In this document: in pieces, positions 23,238 to 32,383 of the stretch | Numbering within the stretch: position 1 is the stretch's first letter | Layout of the letters: each line of letters opens with the position of its first letter | From: Asparagopsis taxiformis | Lineage: Eukaryota > Rhodophyta > Florideophyceae > Bonnemaisoniales > Bonnemaisoniaceae | Assembly (NCBI GenBank): GCA_030407315.1 | Contig: JALQPE010000356.1 | Span: forward strand, 62,001 to 126,000 | Length of the DNA: 64,000 bases | Direction of reading: 5' to 3' | The notes under the pieces: generated by a model | Databases searched by the model: none | Told to the model about the DNA's origin: nothing | Seen by the model: the letters and a program-made list of their open reading frames with translations, nothing else | Position numbers and translations under genes: made by a program

Positions 23238-23331
23238 AAATCTCAATCACAAATTAACTAATCCATCGATACTTATAGCTCCGACGCCGGATCAATAAAC
23301 AGAGAGGGTATCGGACTCTCAAGACTTCACA
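23181..23331 (+). repeat. 3' LTR of Copia 1 (151 bp)
   Basis: Preceded by a G-rich polypurine tract at 23169-23180 and followed by the TSD GTAAC. Confidence 0.9.
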
Positions 23332-23336
23332 GTAAC

Positions 23337-24087
23337 TTTCCTGAAATGTACAGGTGCATTGAGAATACCACACGATATGCTATTGTAAATGAAATGTTCT
23401 AGATTGATGTCTAGCCCATTATCTATTTCTGTAAGTGAAACGAGAAAATGGACTGTAACGATCTTCCTTTCCGATACGACGCATTGTTGTTTTGAACGCT
23501 TCCATTCTGGACCATCACATGCATCATATTAGAGAAAGATTTTGTGACGTCATATGAGCGGATCCTCAATTCATACAGGGAGGCGTATGTCATTTGACAT
23601 TACGTCATGCGCACTGTCATACATTCCCAAATCCATCGTCGGCGGTGGCGGTGTCACCTACTTCGATCATTCTTTCGACATCGTCAAGGAGTACGGTCGA
23701 TATGATTGGTTGCCTACATCTAACGGGTATACGTGTTGTTGGATAGGGTGTGACTGAATTCAACAAATTTAGTACCAACGTAAACCGAAAGTCTCAAGCT
23801 CCGAATAGATCGGTCTCCTATCAGCCATGTGATTTCAATACATGATTGAGGCTTTCGCCCTGAGTGTGTAGCATGAATTCTACGATGTGGCATGATCACA
23901 AAGTGCACCTCTTCTGACAAGCTCCAACAGCGCTTCAACATGTTATTCGAAGATTTTTTTGCCAAGAGACAATTTAACATAGTTTGTTCGTGCAAGAGAA
24001 AGAAATGTCTTTGTCGACACATTCCTTCTCTATCCTTTGCTGCCATTGCAGCGTTTAGACTGTAATGGAATAACATTATCACCCAGC
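23337..24087. other. No supported gene
   Basis: Continuation of the DNA that Copia 1 inserted into; short frames only. Confidence 0.45.
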
Positions 24088-24094
24088 ATTTAAG
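24088..24094 (+). promoter_or_regulatory. TATA-like ATTTAAG for 24191-24700
   Basis: Lies 103 bp upstream of the ATG at 24191, near the family spacing. Weak match. Confidence 0.3.
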
Positions 24095-24190
24095 CAGCTC
24101 TTCTGGTCGAGTTCCCAGCCCAGCCTCACCAACTCACCATCACCAACCCATCAATCTATCCATCCTCCTCCCGCTTCCTCACTTATCATC

Positions 24191-24700
24191 ATGAAATTCA
24201 CCGCCTTCCTCATCGCCTCTTTCTGCCTCATCGCTTTCGCATCCGCTCAAAACAATCTTGACATCGATGCCGTCGATCACATGAGAAACCCCTGCGGTCC
24301 CCGCAGATGCTTGGTCGGTCAGAGACGCCGCCTCGCTATCGCCCGCTGCCGCCGATTCTCGTCTGTCTGCATGATCCGTTTTTGCCGTTTGAATGACCGT
24401 CGTGGATCTCGTTGTCCCCCCATCCCGCCGACCCCGACACCCATGATGCCGACACCGACTCCTATGATGCCGACCCCGACTCCTATGGTACCGACCCCGA
24501 CTCCGATGATGCCCACGCCGACTCCCATGGTCCCTACCCCGACACCCATGATGCCGACACCGGTGCCGTGCGCCAACATTTGCCGTCGCCGCCGCACTCG
24601 CAATGCTTCAAGGAGGCGTGCATTCAATGACTGCCGTCGTATGTTTGATGTGTGCCGGGTAATTCGCTGCCGCCGTGGATTTATCTGTACCGAGAAGTAG
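24191..24700 (+). CDS. Secreted Arg/Cys-rich protein with PTPM-repeat linker (copy 5, intact twin)
   Basis: 169 residues, the longest member. It has signal peptide [20 protein letters not shown], a six-Cys module 1 (CGPRRC to GSRC), a linker with six PTPTPM[MV] units, and module 2 (CANIC...FICTEK). It is the open version of the frameshifted gene at 17739-18247. The duplication includes about 45 bp of leader but not the distal promoter, and Copia 1 now sits between the copies. Linker length varies between paralogues by whole repeat units, as expected of a slippage-prone tandem repeat. Secreted and basic; function unknown. Confidence 0.85.
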   Translation: MKFTAFLIASFCLIAFASAQNNLDIDAVDHMRNPCGPRRCLVGQRRRLAIARCRRFSSVCMIRFCRLNDRRGSRCPPIPPTPTPMMPTPTPMMPTPTPMVPTPTPMMPTPTPMVPTPTPMMPTPVPCANICRRRRTRNASRRRAFNDCRRMFDVCRVIRCRRGFICTEK

Positions 24701-26624
24701 GTCCATAATGGACTATTCGCGAGCTTCACAAATAAATACAAGATATGTACTGTTGAAATAAGACTGCTGTCTTTTTCTTGTTCGTAAGTTGCAATAGCAA
24801 AAGGAGAGGCTGAAGCTGTTTGTCACTTGATTGGAGCACATAATAAAGTTGAACCTTTTGTCATCGTCCGCTTCTGATATCTGTGTTATACGCTGCCCCT
24901 GATCGTTGGAGCATTACTTGTTCCAGTACTATGGTCGTCACAGGCACTTACACCCGTTTTCTACGGCTGTAACAGTGCGCGGCATCTCTGTGGTCTGTTC
25001 TTGGAAATAATAGGCAGCTGTCCGCACCTTCGCAGATGACGCTTGATGTTGATTTCAGCTGCGTAGGATAACAGATGCGAACTGAAGAACCTCAGTCCGT
25101 ACCGAACTTGCAATTATATTGTGTAATTCGTAATTCCATGGTGAAGGCGAGCGAGAAAAGATGCCTATACCGGGCTGCAGGAACCAGTCTAAAGGGGTGC
25201 AGACAGGAATTACAAACTACAGAAATTAACCAATGAAAATCATACAAGTATTTTCTCTTCGCATGCCAGTCCTGGGAACGAAGATCAAACTTTGCCGTAC
25301 GATGATCGAGTTGCCTCCCACGCGACTATGATACCACAGGCGCTCGGCATTTCTTCGGTGTTTACGTGTAGTAAGGACATGCGAACGGAAACGTAACCGC
25401 AACGAAAATTCTCAACTACATTCTCGAGCACACCATTGGTTTCCCGACAATCTGAAATGCACGAGAAGCAAAGAGACGTGTTCGACGCATGGTATTCCGT
25501 GATAAACTTGTAACACATCAAGCATGATTGTGTCGTCAGAAAAGCGTACCCTATATTCTACGGTGTGATCAGCAAACTGCGCGCGCGAATACACAATGTA
25601 TCACACGTTTGTTCAACGCGATAAGCGCCTAATATCGAGTGGCAAATGCGAAGCGTGGGTGGACGAAATGTCGTGTTGGATGCAAGCCAGAACTCAATAG
25701 TTGTACCCTCGTATTGGAATGGGTAGGTAGTGAATTGAGATTAGTGGGGATCGTACACCGAATGCCGGATTGGAGCATGACTATTGAAATGCGACATGCG
25801 CCACATACCGGTATGTAACATACGTGTTTTTCGTCTTCAACGCACGAATTACGGTCCGCCATGCGCGTCGCTTCGCGAATTGACGTACGGAGGGGATGTG
25901 CGCATCTAGAGCACTCACCAAGGGGATCACAAAGGGTGCGTCGCGCACAAACTATTTGGGAACTGGTACACGACCTGCCACGTTTTGGGTTCCTTCGATG
26001 CCAATTCTACGATGCTCGTTTGTGCATGTCAGTATTACGTGAATTACGGTGCTGTGTAAAGCGCATTAAAATCTGAAGATGTAATGCCGCCCCGTACGTG
26101 AAACCACGTTCCCTTCACCTGACTAACAACTGTTCGTCTAGCCACGACGGCTGACTACGAGACAATTCAAATCAGGCCTTGCCCATTCGTGCATGCTGAT
26201 GTAACAGAAACATCTTAAAACTGGGAATGTAGTACCCTAACTATAGATGCTTCACATTCTCCTCTCCGTTCGTGCACGTAGTCAATTGTGAGTCGCATGT
26301 ACGCCTATACGTACTCGATGCGCCAATTATTGTTTCTGAACTCGACCTCAGCGTCTGTCGCTCTTTGTATCCTGAGACAACGTACTCCCACCTCTTTCAC
26401 GTAATGCCAACGTATTCTTAGCTCACCTGCGTGGCACATGAATTCTCGACATCTCGATCCTTCATTGCCTGTGTTCTGTCCCTTTCCAACTCACCGTCAG
26501 TCCAACATATGAAACTAGGGCCAATAACTTACATCGAAAACTTGCTGTCCGCACATTGTACCATTTTCTACCATCATATCCTTGGAGGAGATGAAGGAGA
26601 CCTGATGCACCCCTCTCAATATTC
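24701..26624. other. No supported gene
   Basis: About 1.9 kb with only short frames (60-80 codons). I see no transposon or RNA motifs. Confidence 0.45.
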
Positions 26625-26632
26625 TATATAAG
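26625..26632 (+). promoter_or_regulatory. TATA box (TATATAAG) for 26744-27679
   Basis: Lies 112-119 bp upstream of the ATG at 26744. Confidence 0.6.
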
Positions 26633-26743
26633 TGCTCCATCTCACCGCTATACCATCACCTCTCTCCCACCCATCACTCAGCGGCCCTCTACAGCTCCAA
26701 TCTCCAACAGTATCCAACATCTCCTCATTCACAACAAACAAAC

Positions 26744-27679
26744 ATGAAGTTGGTCTCATTCTGTGCCGCATTTGTTACCCTGATCGCGCTAGCGTCAGCA
26801 CGGCCCTTCCATGCCGCCAAATGCATAGCTCTCGGCCAACAGTGTGGAAGAGTCCTCTCTAGACGAAGTGGAAGATGTAATCCTTTCACCGCCGCCAGAT
26901 CTCAATCATCTGACTGTTTCGCAAGAGCCTGCGGATTCTGCCGGGAAGATCCGGATCGTTTCTCTCGATTCCCTTGTAAAAACCCATCCGTGAAAAGTGC
27001 CTGTTATGAAAAGACTTCTATGCCCAACATGCCTCCTATGCCAGATATGAACCCTATGCAGCCGGCTCCGATGCCGATGCCGACTCGTGCTCCGCAACCA
27101 CACAGGATGGATACTTCCAGATGTACATACATGGGTGACGACAAGGTTGTTATTGATCTTGGCCGCATCGAACTTACCTCTGGTTGGACCAGGATGAAGA
27201 GAGATGGCATGACTGGTATTATTTTTGATGAAGGAAGCAAGTCGCAGAAGATCATTCCAGCTGGAACAAGGGGAACTATCTGTTTCAACCTCAAGTTGAG
27301 ACAGGGTGGACAGTATTACACCACGGCCATTTCATCATCTCCGGATAACACGGAGCACAACGATGTTTGGATCAAGTCCAGCAAGGGATTCCGACTATTC
27401 AAGGAAGGAAACTTCCGCCCGAGGACTGGATCTTGGCTAAAGGGCTTCCAGAACCTCGGCCACAACAGGATCGCGGACATGTTGAAGACTGTTGATCACA
27501 ATGGGCATTACCTTGTTACTGATGTTGATGATAATGAAAGGTTTGAGATTTGCATCTCTGGACGCAGTACATTGTTTGAGATGTTCAAGTTGGTTCTCGT
27601 GCCGTGTGAGGGTCGAAACTGTGGTCCAAAGGATGTCGCTGATCACCTTGAGAGCCTGCCGCCAACCCAGTGCATGTAA
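26744..27679 (+). CDS. Secreted Cys-rich protein with C-terminal carbohydrate-binding-like domain
   Basis: 311 residues. A signal peptide (MKLVSFCAAFVTLIALASA) is followed by a Cys-rich domain of about 75 residues (eight Cys), a Met/Pro-rich linker (MPNMPPMPDMNPMQPAP...), and a domain of about 170 residues (roughly 120-290). The last domain includes HNDVWIKS, a TVDHNGHYL block and a closing RFEICISGRS...FKLVLVPC strand pair. That succession of an HNDVW-like strand, a DH block and a final 'E-I-S-G-R-S...LVLV' strand resembles beta-sandwich carbohydrate-binding modules attached to bacterial polysaccharide lyases and agarases. The assignment is from remembered motif shape only. Lectin-like or wall-binding secreted protein is my best guess. 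The Met/Pro linker recalls the PTPM linkers of the neighbouring family. Confidence 0.75.
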   Translation: MKLVSFCAAFVTLIALASARPFHAAKCIALGQQCGRVLSRRSGRCNPFTAARSQSSDCFARACGFCREDPDRFSRFPCKNPSVKSACYEKTSMPNMPPMPDMNPMQPAPMPMPTRAPQPHRMDTSRCTYMGDDKVVIDLGRIELTSGWTRMKRDGMTGIIFDEGSKSQKIIPAGTRGTICFNLKLRQGGQYYTTAISSSPDNTEHNDVWIKSSKGFRLFKEGNFRPRTGSWLKGFQNLGHNRIADMLKTVDHNGHYLVTDVDDNERFEICISGRSTLFEMFKLVLVPCEGRNCGPKDVADHLESLPPTQCM

Positions 27680-28146
27680 TTGTGCACATATCTGAAAATA
27701 GTATTGAATGCCACATTGGTGAGATAATGATAAGTTTGTAGTCCCTTGATGAAGAGGGAGATGTCATATAAGAATTGAGCAAGTGCAAAGAATGAATCGG
27801 AAATCTGGAAAATAAAGTTGCTGTTTGTTTTAGGTGAAGCTCTGTTCCAATATTGGTGAATAGAACACTTGATTGATAGGGCTGAGAATAATGAAGTTGA
27901 ATGTTGGGACGAAAAGGCTTTTCACTGTGGGGGAACAGATGCACTTGAATTATGCGTACGAATCGGCCGCACCTCTTCGAAAGGGTACAACCTTTGTGAG
28001 CAATTCACTGGGATGATAATAAGCCTAGATTTAGAACCCAAGTTGATAAGTTGGATACTTTGATGTGATTCACATAAAGGATACTTTCCGAACTGTATCT
28101 ATATAAATAGCAAAATTTCCTCCGCACTGCCACGAGCATGTAGGGA
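27680..28146. other. No supported gene
   Basis: 3' flank of the secreted gene and leader of the tRNA; an AATAAA-like motif near 27810 may serve polyadenylation. Nothing else seen. Confidence 0.4.
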
Positions 28147-28217
28147 ACGCCGGTGGTATAGTGGTAGCATACGCCCCTGCCACGGGCGAGACCCGGGTTC
28201 AATTCCCGGCCGGCGTA
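28147..28217 (+). tRNA. tRNA-Gly (GCC), 71 nt
   Basis: The acceptor stem ACGCCGG pairs with CCGGCGT, with discriminator A at 28217. The anticodon stem CGCCC/GGGCG encloses loop CTGCCAC (anticodon GCC). The T arm is CCGGG-TTCAATT-CCCGG. The internal promoter boxes (TGGTATAGTGG and GGTTCAATTCC) are present. There is no intron and no encoded CCA. Confidence 0.95.
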
Positions 28218-28223
28218 GTATTA

Positions 28224-28229
28224 TTTTTT
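28224..28229 (+). terminator. RNA polymerase III terminator (T6)
   Basis: Run of six T seven bases after the tRNA 3' end. Confidence 0.75.
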
Positions 28230-28558
28230 GTTATGTCATCGTAATTTTGGGATCTCGCGTCGATTCTGCACGGTAATATAGAGAAACGAAGTTGGCGGCG
28301 ACTGGTATCGCAGGGAGTGTAAGGTCGCGATGGTTGGAAACAAAGCAACATGACCTGACATCTCTTGCAAGATCTCTACGTGCAGCACCATGTGTTACCG
28401 CTCAATTCAAGCACACAACACTATTTACAATCTGAGCCTGGCTTGCTGTGTTGACGGCAACGTCTGTCGACTCGCAATTCTTTCGATTACTGCGCATTTG
28501 ATGCCCGAGGCTCCCGCAACTACTTCTACATATCGAAACAAGTGCACACTGCCAAGAA
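28230..28558. other. No supported gene
   Basis: Intergenic DNA between the tRNA and the 3' end of the first protease-family gene. Confidence 0.4.
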
Positions 28559-29947
28559 CTAATTTTCTATCACATACTCATGATCAGCCAAACCATCCGA
28601 CCAGGCCCCGATGAATGTATCCTCAGCCGGTGTTTCCGGCCTCCGATAGCGAACCCAATGTGCCAAGAAAATTGGTCGTCTGGCTGCGGCCACTTGCTCA
28701 TGATTTGCATCTCCCCCAACATGCATGCCATCTGCTATTCCCCGATTCGCTTTTCCCCAGATAAATTTCCACAGAATGAACAACATAATGACCAAGAAGG
28801 AGACACCGCCAACTACGCCTCCCACAATGGCGCCCGTTTTCGATGAGCCTACTTGTTCCATCATAGGAAGTTGACTCCCACTGGCAAACACCGGCTCCAC
28901 TTCGCTCGATCGCGCAATTGCTATTCCTTGTTCTTGAATCCAGTCTAAGAGTGTACTTACCCGAATGAACAAACTCGGAGACCCCGCTTCCCCGCAGAGG
29001 CCCGTTCCACGACTAAGACTAATCAATATACCAAATTGCACGATGTTGTTGTCGCTGTCGTATTGGAATACCGGCCCTCCAGTATCTTGAAAACTGTAAA
29101 GTCTCGTGTCAGTCCATGGTTGCTGTGAAAAGGAAACGAAGAATTAGATGGATTGAAACATACCATGGCCCGCACCACCGGTTGCTATACCCGGCGCAGA
29201 AATGTCTGTCAGGGTTGAATTGTTCTTCGAATGCGGCATTGCACGCTTCTTGTGGAGCTGTAGGTAAATCTACTTGTCGGAGACGGAATATATTTTCGTT
29301 TTGGTCTGTTCCCAGCGAGATTGTGATACCGTACCCGGCAAACCTCAAAAAGCTTCCCTGTCGTGGCTCATTATTACTTGGGTTGAGTTTCATGAACAAC
29401 ATTGGCTGAGGTACTGGCCGTTCTAGCTGCACCAACACGATGCTTGGTTGTTCAGGCGAAGATAAGGGGTGAACGATTGTGCGCTCTATTGAAATCTGGG
29501 AGCCGCCCTCGGAGACCCAGCCAAATACAGAGAAAACGCGACGCGAACCAACAACGACAGTCGCATTGGAAGGATGCAGCAAACATAACGAAGACGTGAG
29601 AAGCCATGTGGGTGCGATAACACTGGCCGCACACAGTTGTACAGCCTCGTTGGTTTGAAGGTTGAATACAATGATAACAGCAAGATGCTGCATCAATGAC
29701 GGTGATGCAACTAATTGGCCGTTTAGTATACGACCAACTGGTTGGGTTGCTGGGCGCTTGCGCTGCCATTTTGTTGTGGCTGAGGAAATATTGCAGATAG
29801 GTCGAGTTGGAAGATGTCTGGGGCTGGCAGCGGTGTTCCGAGCAACGGCGGGTCTGGTGACAGGACAGCTTGGCAGGAATCTGACGGGAGGACGGATTCA
29901 TCCTGCGCAGATACAAGCACCAGTAATAGAATGAAGACGGGAAGCAT
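28559..29947 (-). pseudogene. S1-family membrane-anchored protease homologue A, catalytically dead and frameshifted
   Basis: Exon 1 is 29947-29164, the intron 29163-29094 (GTATGT...ACAG, 70 bp) and exon 2 29093-28559. It has signal peptide MLPVFILLLVLVSA and the family's prodomain Cys (SCQAVLSPDPPLL). The frame must change near 29725-29740 to reach the mature start RILNGQ, and the summed exons are 1319 nt, which is not a multiple of three. All triad positions differ: His57 is Leu (SSLC), Asp102 is Ser (PSIVLVQL), and Ser195 is Thr (QDTGGP, replacing GDSGGP). One membrane helix (TGAIVGGVVGGVSFLVIMLF...) and a cytoplasmic tail follow. A single base-call error could explain the frame, but not the triple catalytic loss. 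Confidence 0.75.
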
Positions 29948-30210
29948 TGGTAATGATGGTGTTGGGCGGGTTACGACACAACCGGAATGGCAGAAGACAT
30001 GATGGTTAGGGTTGCGTCCTAAGGCGTTGTTGTAATAGTTTCATAGCGCAATGTGATTGCTCATAAGTTGAGATTGTCATCGGCAACAACGAAGGATTTT
30101 GGCTGGAAACGCTGAATGAACTGTGAACGTAAATAGAGCTGAAGAACGAGTACTCACAATGAAATAATTTGAAATATATTTACGAAAACCAAGTTTGAAA
30201 ATCAATAAAT

Positions 30211-31644
30211 TCAAGACCCAAATTGATCGAAGAGTCCTATTTCCGTTGGGACACGTGGCAGCGGGGGAGGCCGCGGTGGATCTGTCGTGTCCTGCCCCGA
30301 AGGAACGATTACTGTCGATGATGATGACGGTTCGTAGTTGTCTGCAACGTCAATCTGCGAAGATTTTCCTGAAGAGTTGGTAGGATATTCCGGTGGTCCG
30401 CGTGTTGAATTGTTACTAGACCTATTTCTTCGTTTTCTCCAGCGATAAAAATATGCTGCGCCGATCAACAAGGCTGCGACCGATACCACGCCGACAACAC
30501 ACCCTATTATTATACGTATAAGGTTGTTTCCTTCACCCTCCGGCCGTATACTGCCGTCACCAAACACAGTGCGCACTTGGTCCGTCGGTGTGAATGCGAC
30601 CCTATTTTCGCGCATCCAATCGATAAAAGCGTCGGTGCGCGTGTGAAGCGATGGAATTCCGGCCTGGGCGCAACCTTGTTGTTCAGTGGCAAGACCGATT
30701 AGCACTGGGTTGTCGTCTTCGTTGTACTGAAATATCGCTCCGCCCTTATCACCGATGCTGAATAAAGCAGTGGAGACGCATTTGTTAGAACAAGGTTGGT
30801 CGTTGGTGAATGATGTATTGTCAGTCAGTCAGTATACTTACCATACGCCACATTCAAGCTCCTCGTAACCTAGACAGAATTGCAGTTCTGAAGAAACCGT
30901 AGCGGTTAGCGTTTCGCGGCAGCGTTCAATCGGGAAAACGGGTATGTCGACTTGTCGTAACACGTTTCTCGTATCGCTTGGTTCTTCCCCCATCATGCTT
31001 TTCCCATATCCCAACACTCTGGAGAAGCTGCCTTGCGTGGGAATGTCCCTATTGGTGTTCACTAGCATAAACTGATTGCTGGGTGCATTTTCGCTCAGCT
31101 CAACCAACGCAATGTCATTAGCAGAATCGTCGTCATTTGCCTGAAAACTAGGATGGACTACGACTCGTTGCACACCGTTTTCCTTACCATTCACCGCTTG
31201 CACCATACTAGATGATACTTCTACAGCATTTGCGCCAACAGAAACGAAAGTGTCGCTGTCGATTTGGCAACGTGCGGCGGTGACCACCCATCTGGAAGAA
31301 ACAAGAGACCCGTAACAGACGTTGAGATTATCGGTATCAATGGGCGTGCGAACGAAGAGGACGGACAGTTGCACGAGACGCTCGGAGAAGACTCTGTGAC
31401 CGTTGACGATTCGCATTGAGTGCATGTCAGGCGAGCGTGTCTGTGCTACAATGGGCCGGCGTAGGCGGGTATCATGGCTGTTAGGCGCATACTGTCGCGT
31501 GCTCTCCAGGAAGGGACTGTCGGGTTCGAGAACGACGGGGCATTCTTGCTGACGCACGAGCGGGTGCCACAGCGGCCAGTCGTCCGAACGAGGGGTTGCG
31601 TGGACGATGGATAGCAGAAAAGCGACCAATATGGCGGGTCGCAT
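30211..31644 (-). CDS. S1-family membrane-anchored pseudoprotease B
   Basis: Exon 1 is 31644-30842, the intron 30841-30758 (GTAAG...CAG, 84 bp) and exon 2 30757-30211, together 449 residues in one frame. I chose the ATG at 31644 because it opens signal peptide MRPAILVAFLLSIVHA. The order is prodomain motif VRQQECPVVLEPDSP, activation site R78-IVNG, protease domain, membrane helix (about IIIGCVVGVVSVAALLIGAAYF), and a Pro/Ser-rich cytoplasmic tail. Catalytic His57 is R125 (TAARC) and Ser195 is K272 (GDKGGA), while Asp102 remains (NDIALVEL). It should not cleave peptide bonds by the S1 mechanism; a binding or receptor role is more likely. Gene A lies next to it in the same orientation. Confidence 0.85.
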
Positions 31645-32182
31645 GTTGAAGGATATGGACTCGACGTGGTGCGGATTGTGCACGAGGCGAGTTTGACTGC
31701 ACGTGGAAGACAGGAGGTTGGCGGGTATTCTGAAGTCGCGACTGCAAGTGCATTGTTATCCACTCTGGTTTACGGTGAAGAGATGTATCTAGGTTGTTTT
31801 ATGATGTACATACACCTGTTGAATGCGTTTCGGGAGAGGACGACCTGATTGGGCACATGTGTCATGCGTTGAAGCTGCGTGGAAGTCTTGCTCACCCCGG
31901 ATCATTCATGCACGTGTATTTATCAAATTCGTGGTCAAACAACGAGACAGCCATTGATGGTGTGGTGCAAACTGTGAGCTCTATGTGGTTCACCGGACAT
32001 GTGGTTCATTGGTTTCATAGATGCAGCACATTGCGACAAGTTGTTGACGCACCCTGCAACTAAATTTTTTGTTTTCAAACAAGCGCAGCAATCGATGACT
32101 TAGTATCATATCCATCGTATCCCACTAGACCTCTTGATCAAATAATGGCTTTTAAAGTAAATATTTAGAAAGCGACTATATA
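31645..32182. other. No supported gene
   Basis: Upstream region of gene B and target of the Copia 2 insertion. No clear TATA box recognised. Confidence 0.4.
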
Positions 32183-32187
32183 ATATG

Positions 32188-32341
32188 TGTCAGGGCGCTA
32201 ACTCATCGCACGCAATAACTGCACCTTACACCAGAGACCATTACACTGACAACACGTCAGATCCTTCAAACAGTAGTATTTAAGATAGAACACCGTGATC
32301 TCAATAAACGGCCGACGGCAAGGAAGAATCTCCTTCTAACA
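32188..32341 (+). repeat. 5' LTR of Copia 2 (154 bp)
   Basis: Starts TGTCAGGG and ends TCTAACA. Lacks one 54-bp unit present in the 3' LTR. Confidence 0.93.
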
Positions 32342-32353
32342 GGTTATCGGCCC
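32342..32353 (+). other. Primer-binding site of Copia 2 (GGTTATCGGCCC)
   Basis: Abuts the 5' LTR. One mismatch to the complement of the initiator tRNA-Met anticodon stem-loop, as in Copia 1 but at a different base. Confidence 0.6.
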
Positions 32354-32383
32354 TTCTTCGCTAACGCTGCGCAACTCCCCACG

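Larger units (their letters stand above)
18795..23336 (+). mobile_element. Decayed Ty1/Copia LTR retrotransposon with 5-bp TSD (Copia 1)
   Basis: The element is 18800-23331, flanked by GTAAC at 18795-18799 and 23332-23336. The LTRs begin TGTGAAG and end CTTCACA, with a primer-binding site straight after the 5' LTR and a GAGCCGGGGGCC polypurine tract before the 3' LTR. The internal region reads in Copia order (gag, protease, integrase, RT, RNase H). The LTRs have diverged by small indels and the coding region is broken many times, so the insertion is old. Confidence 0.9.
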
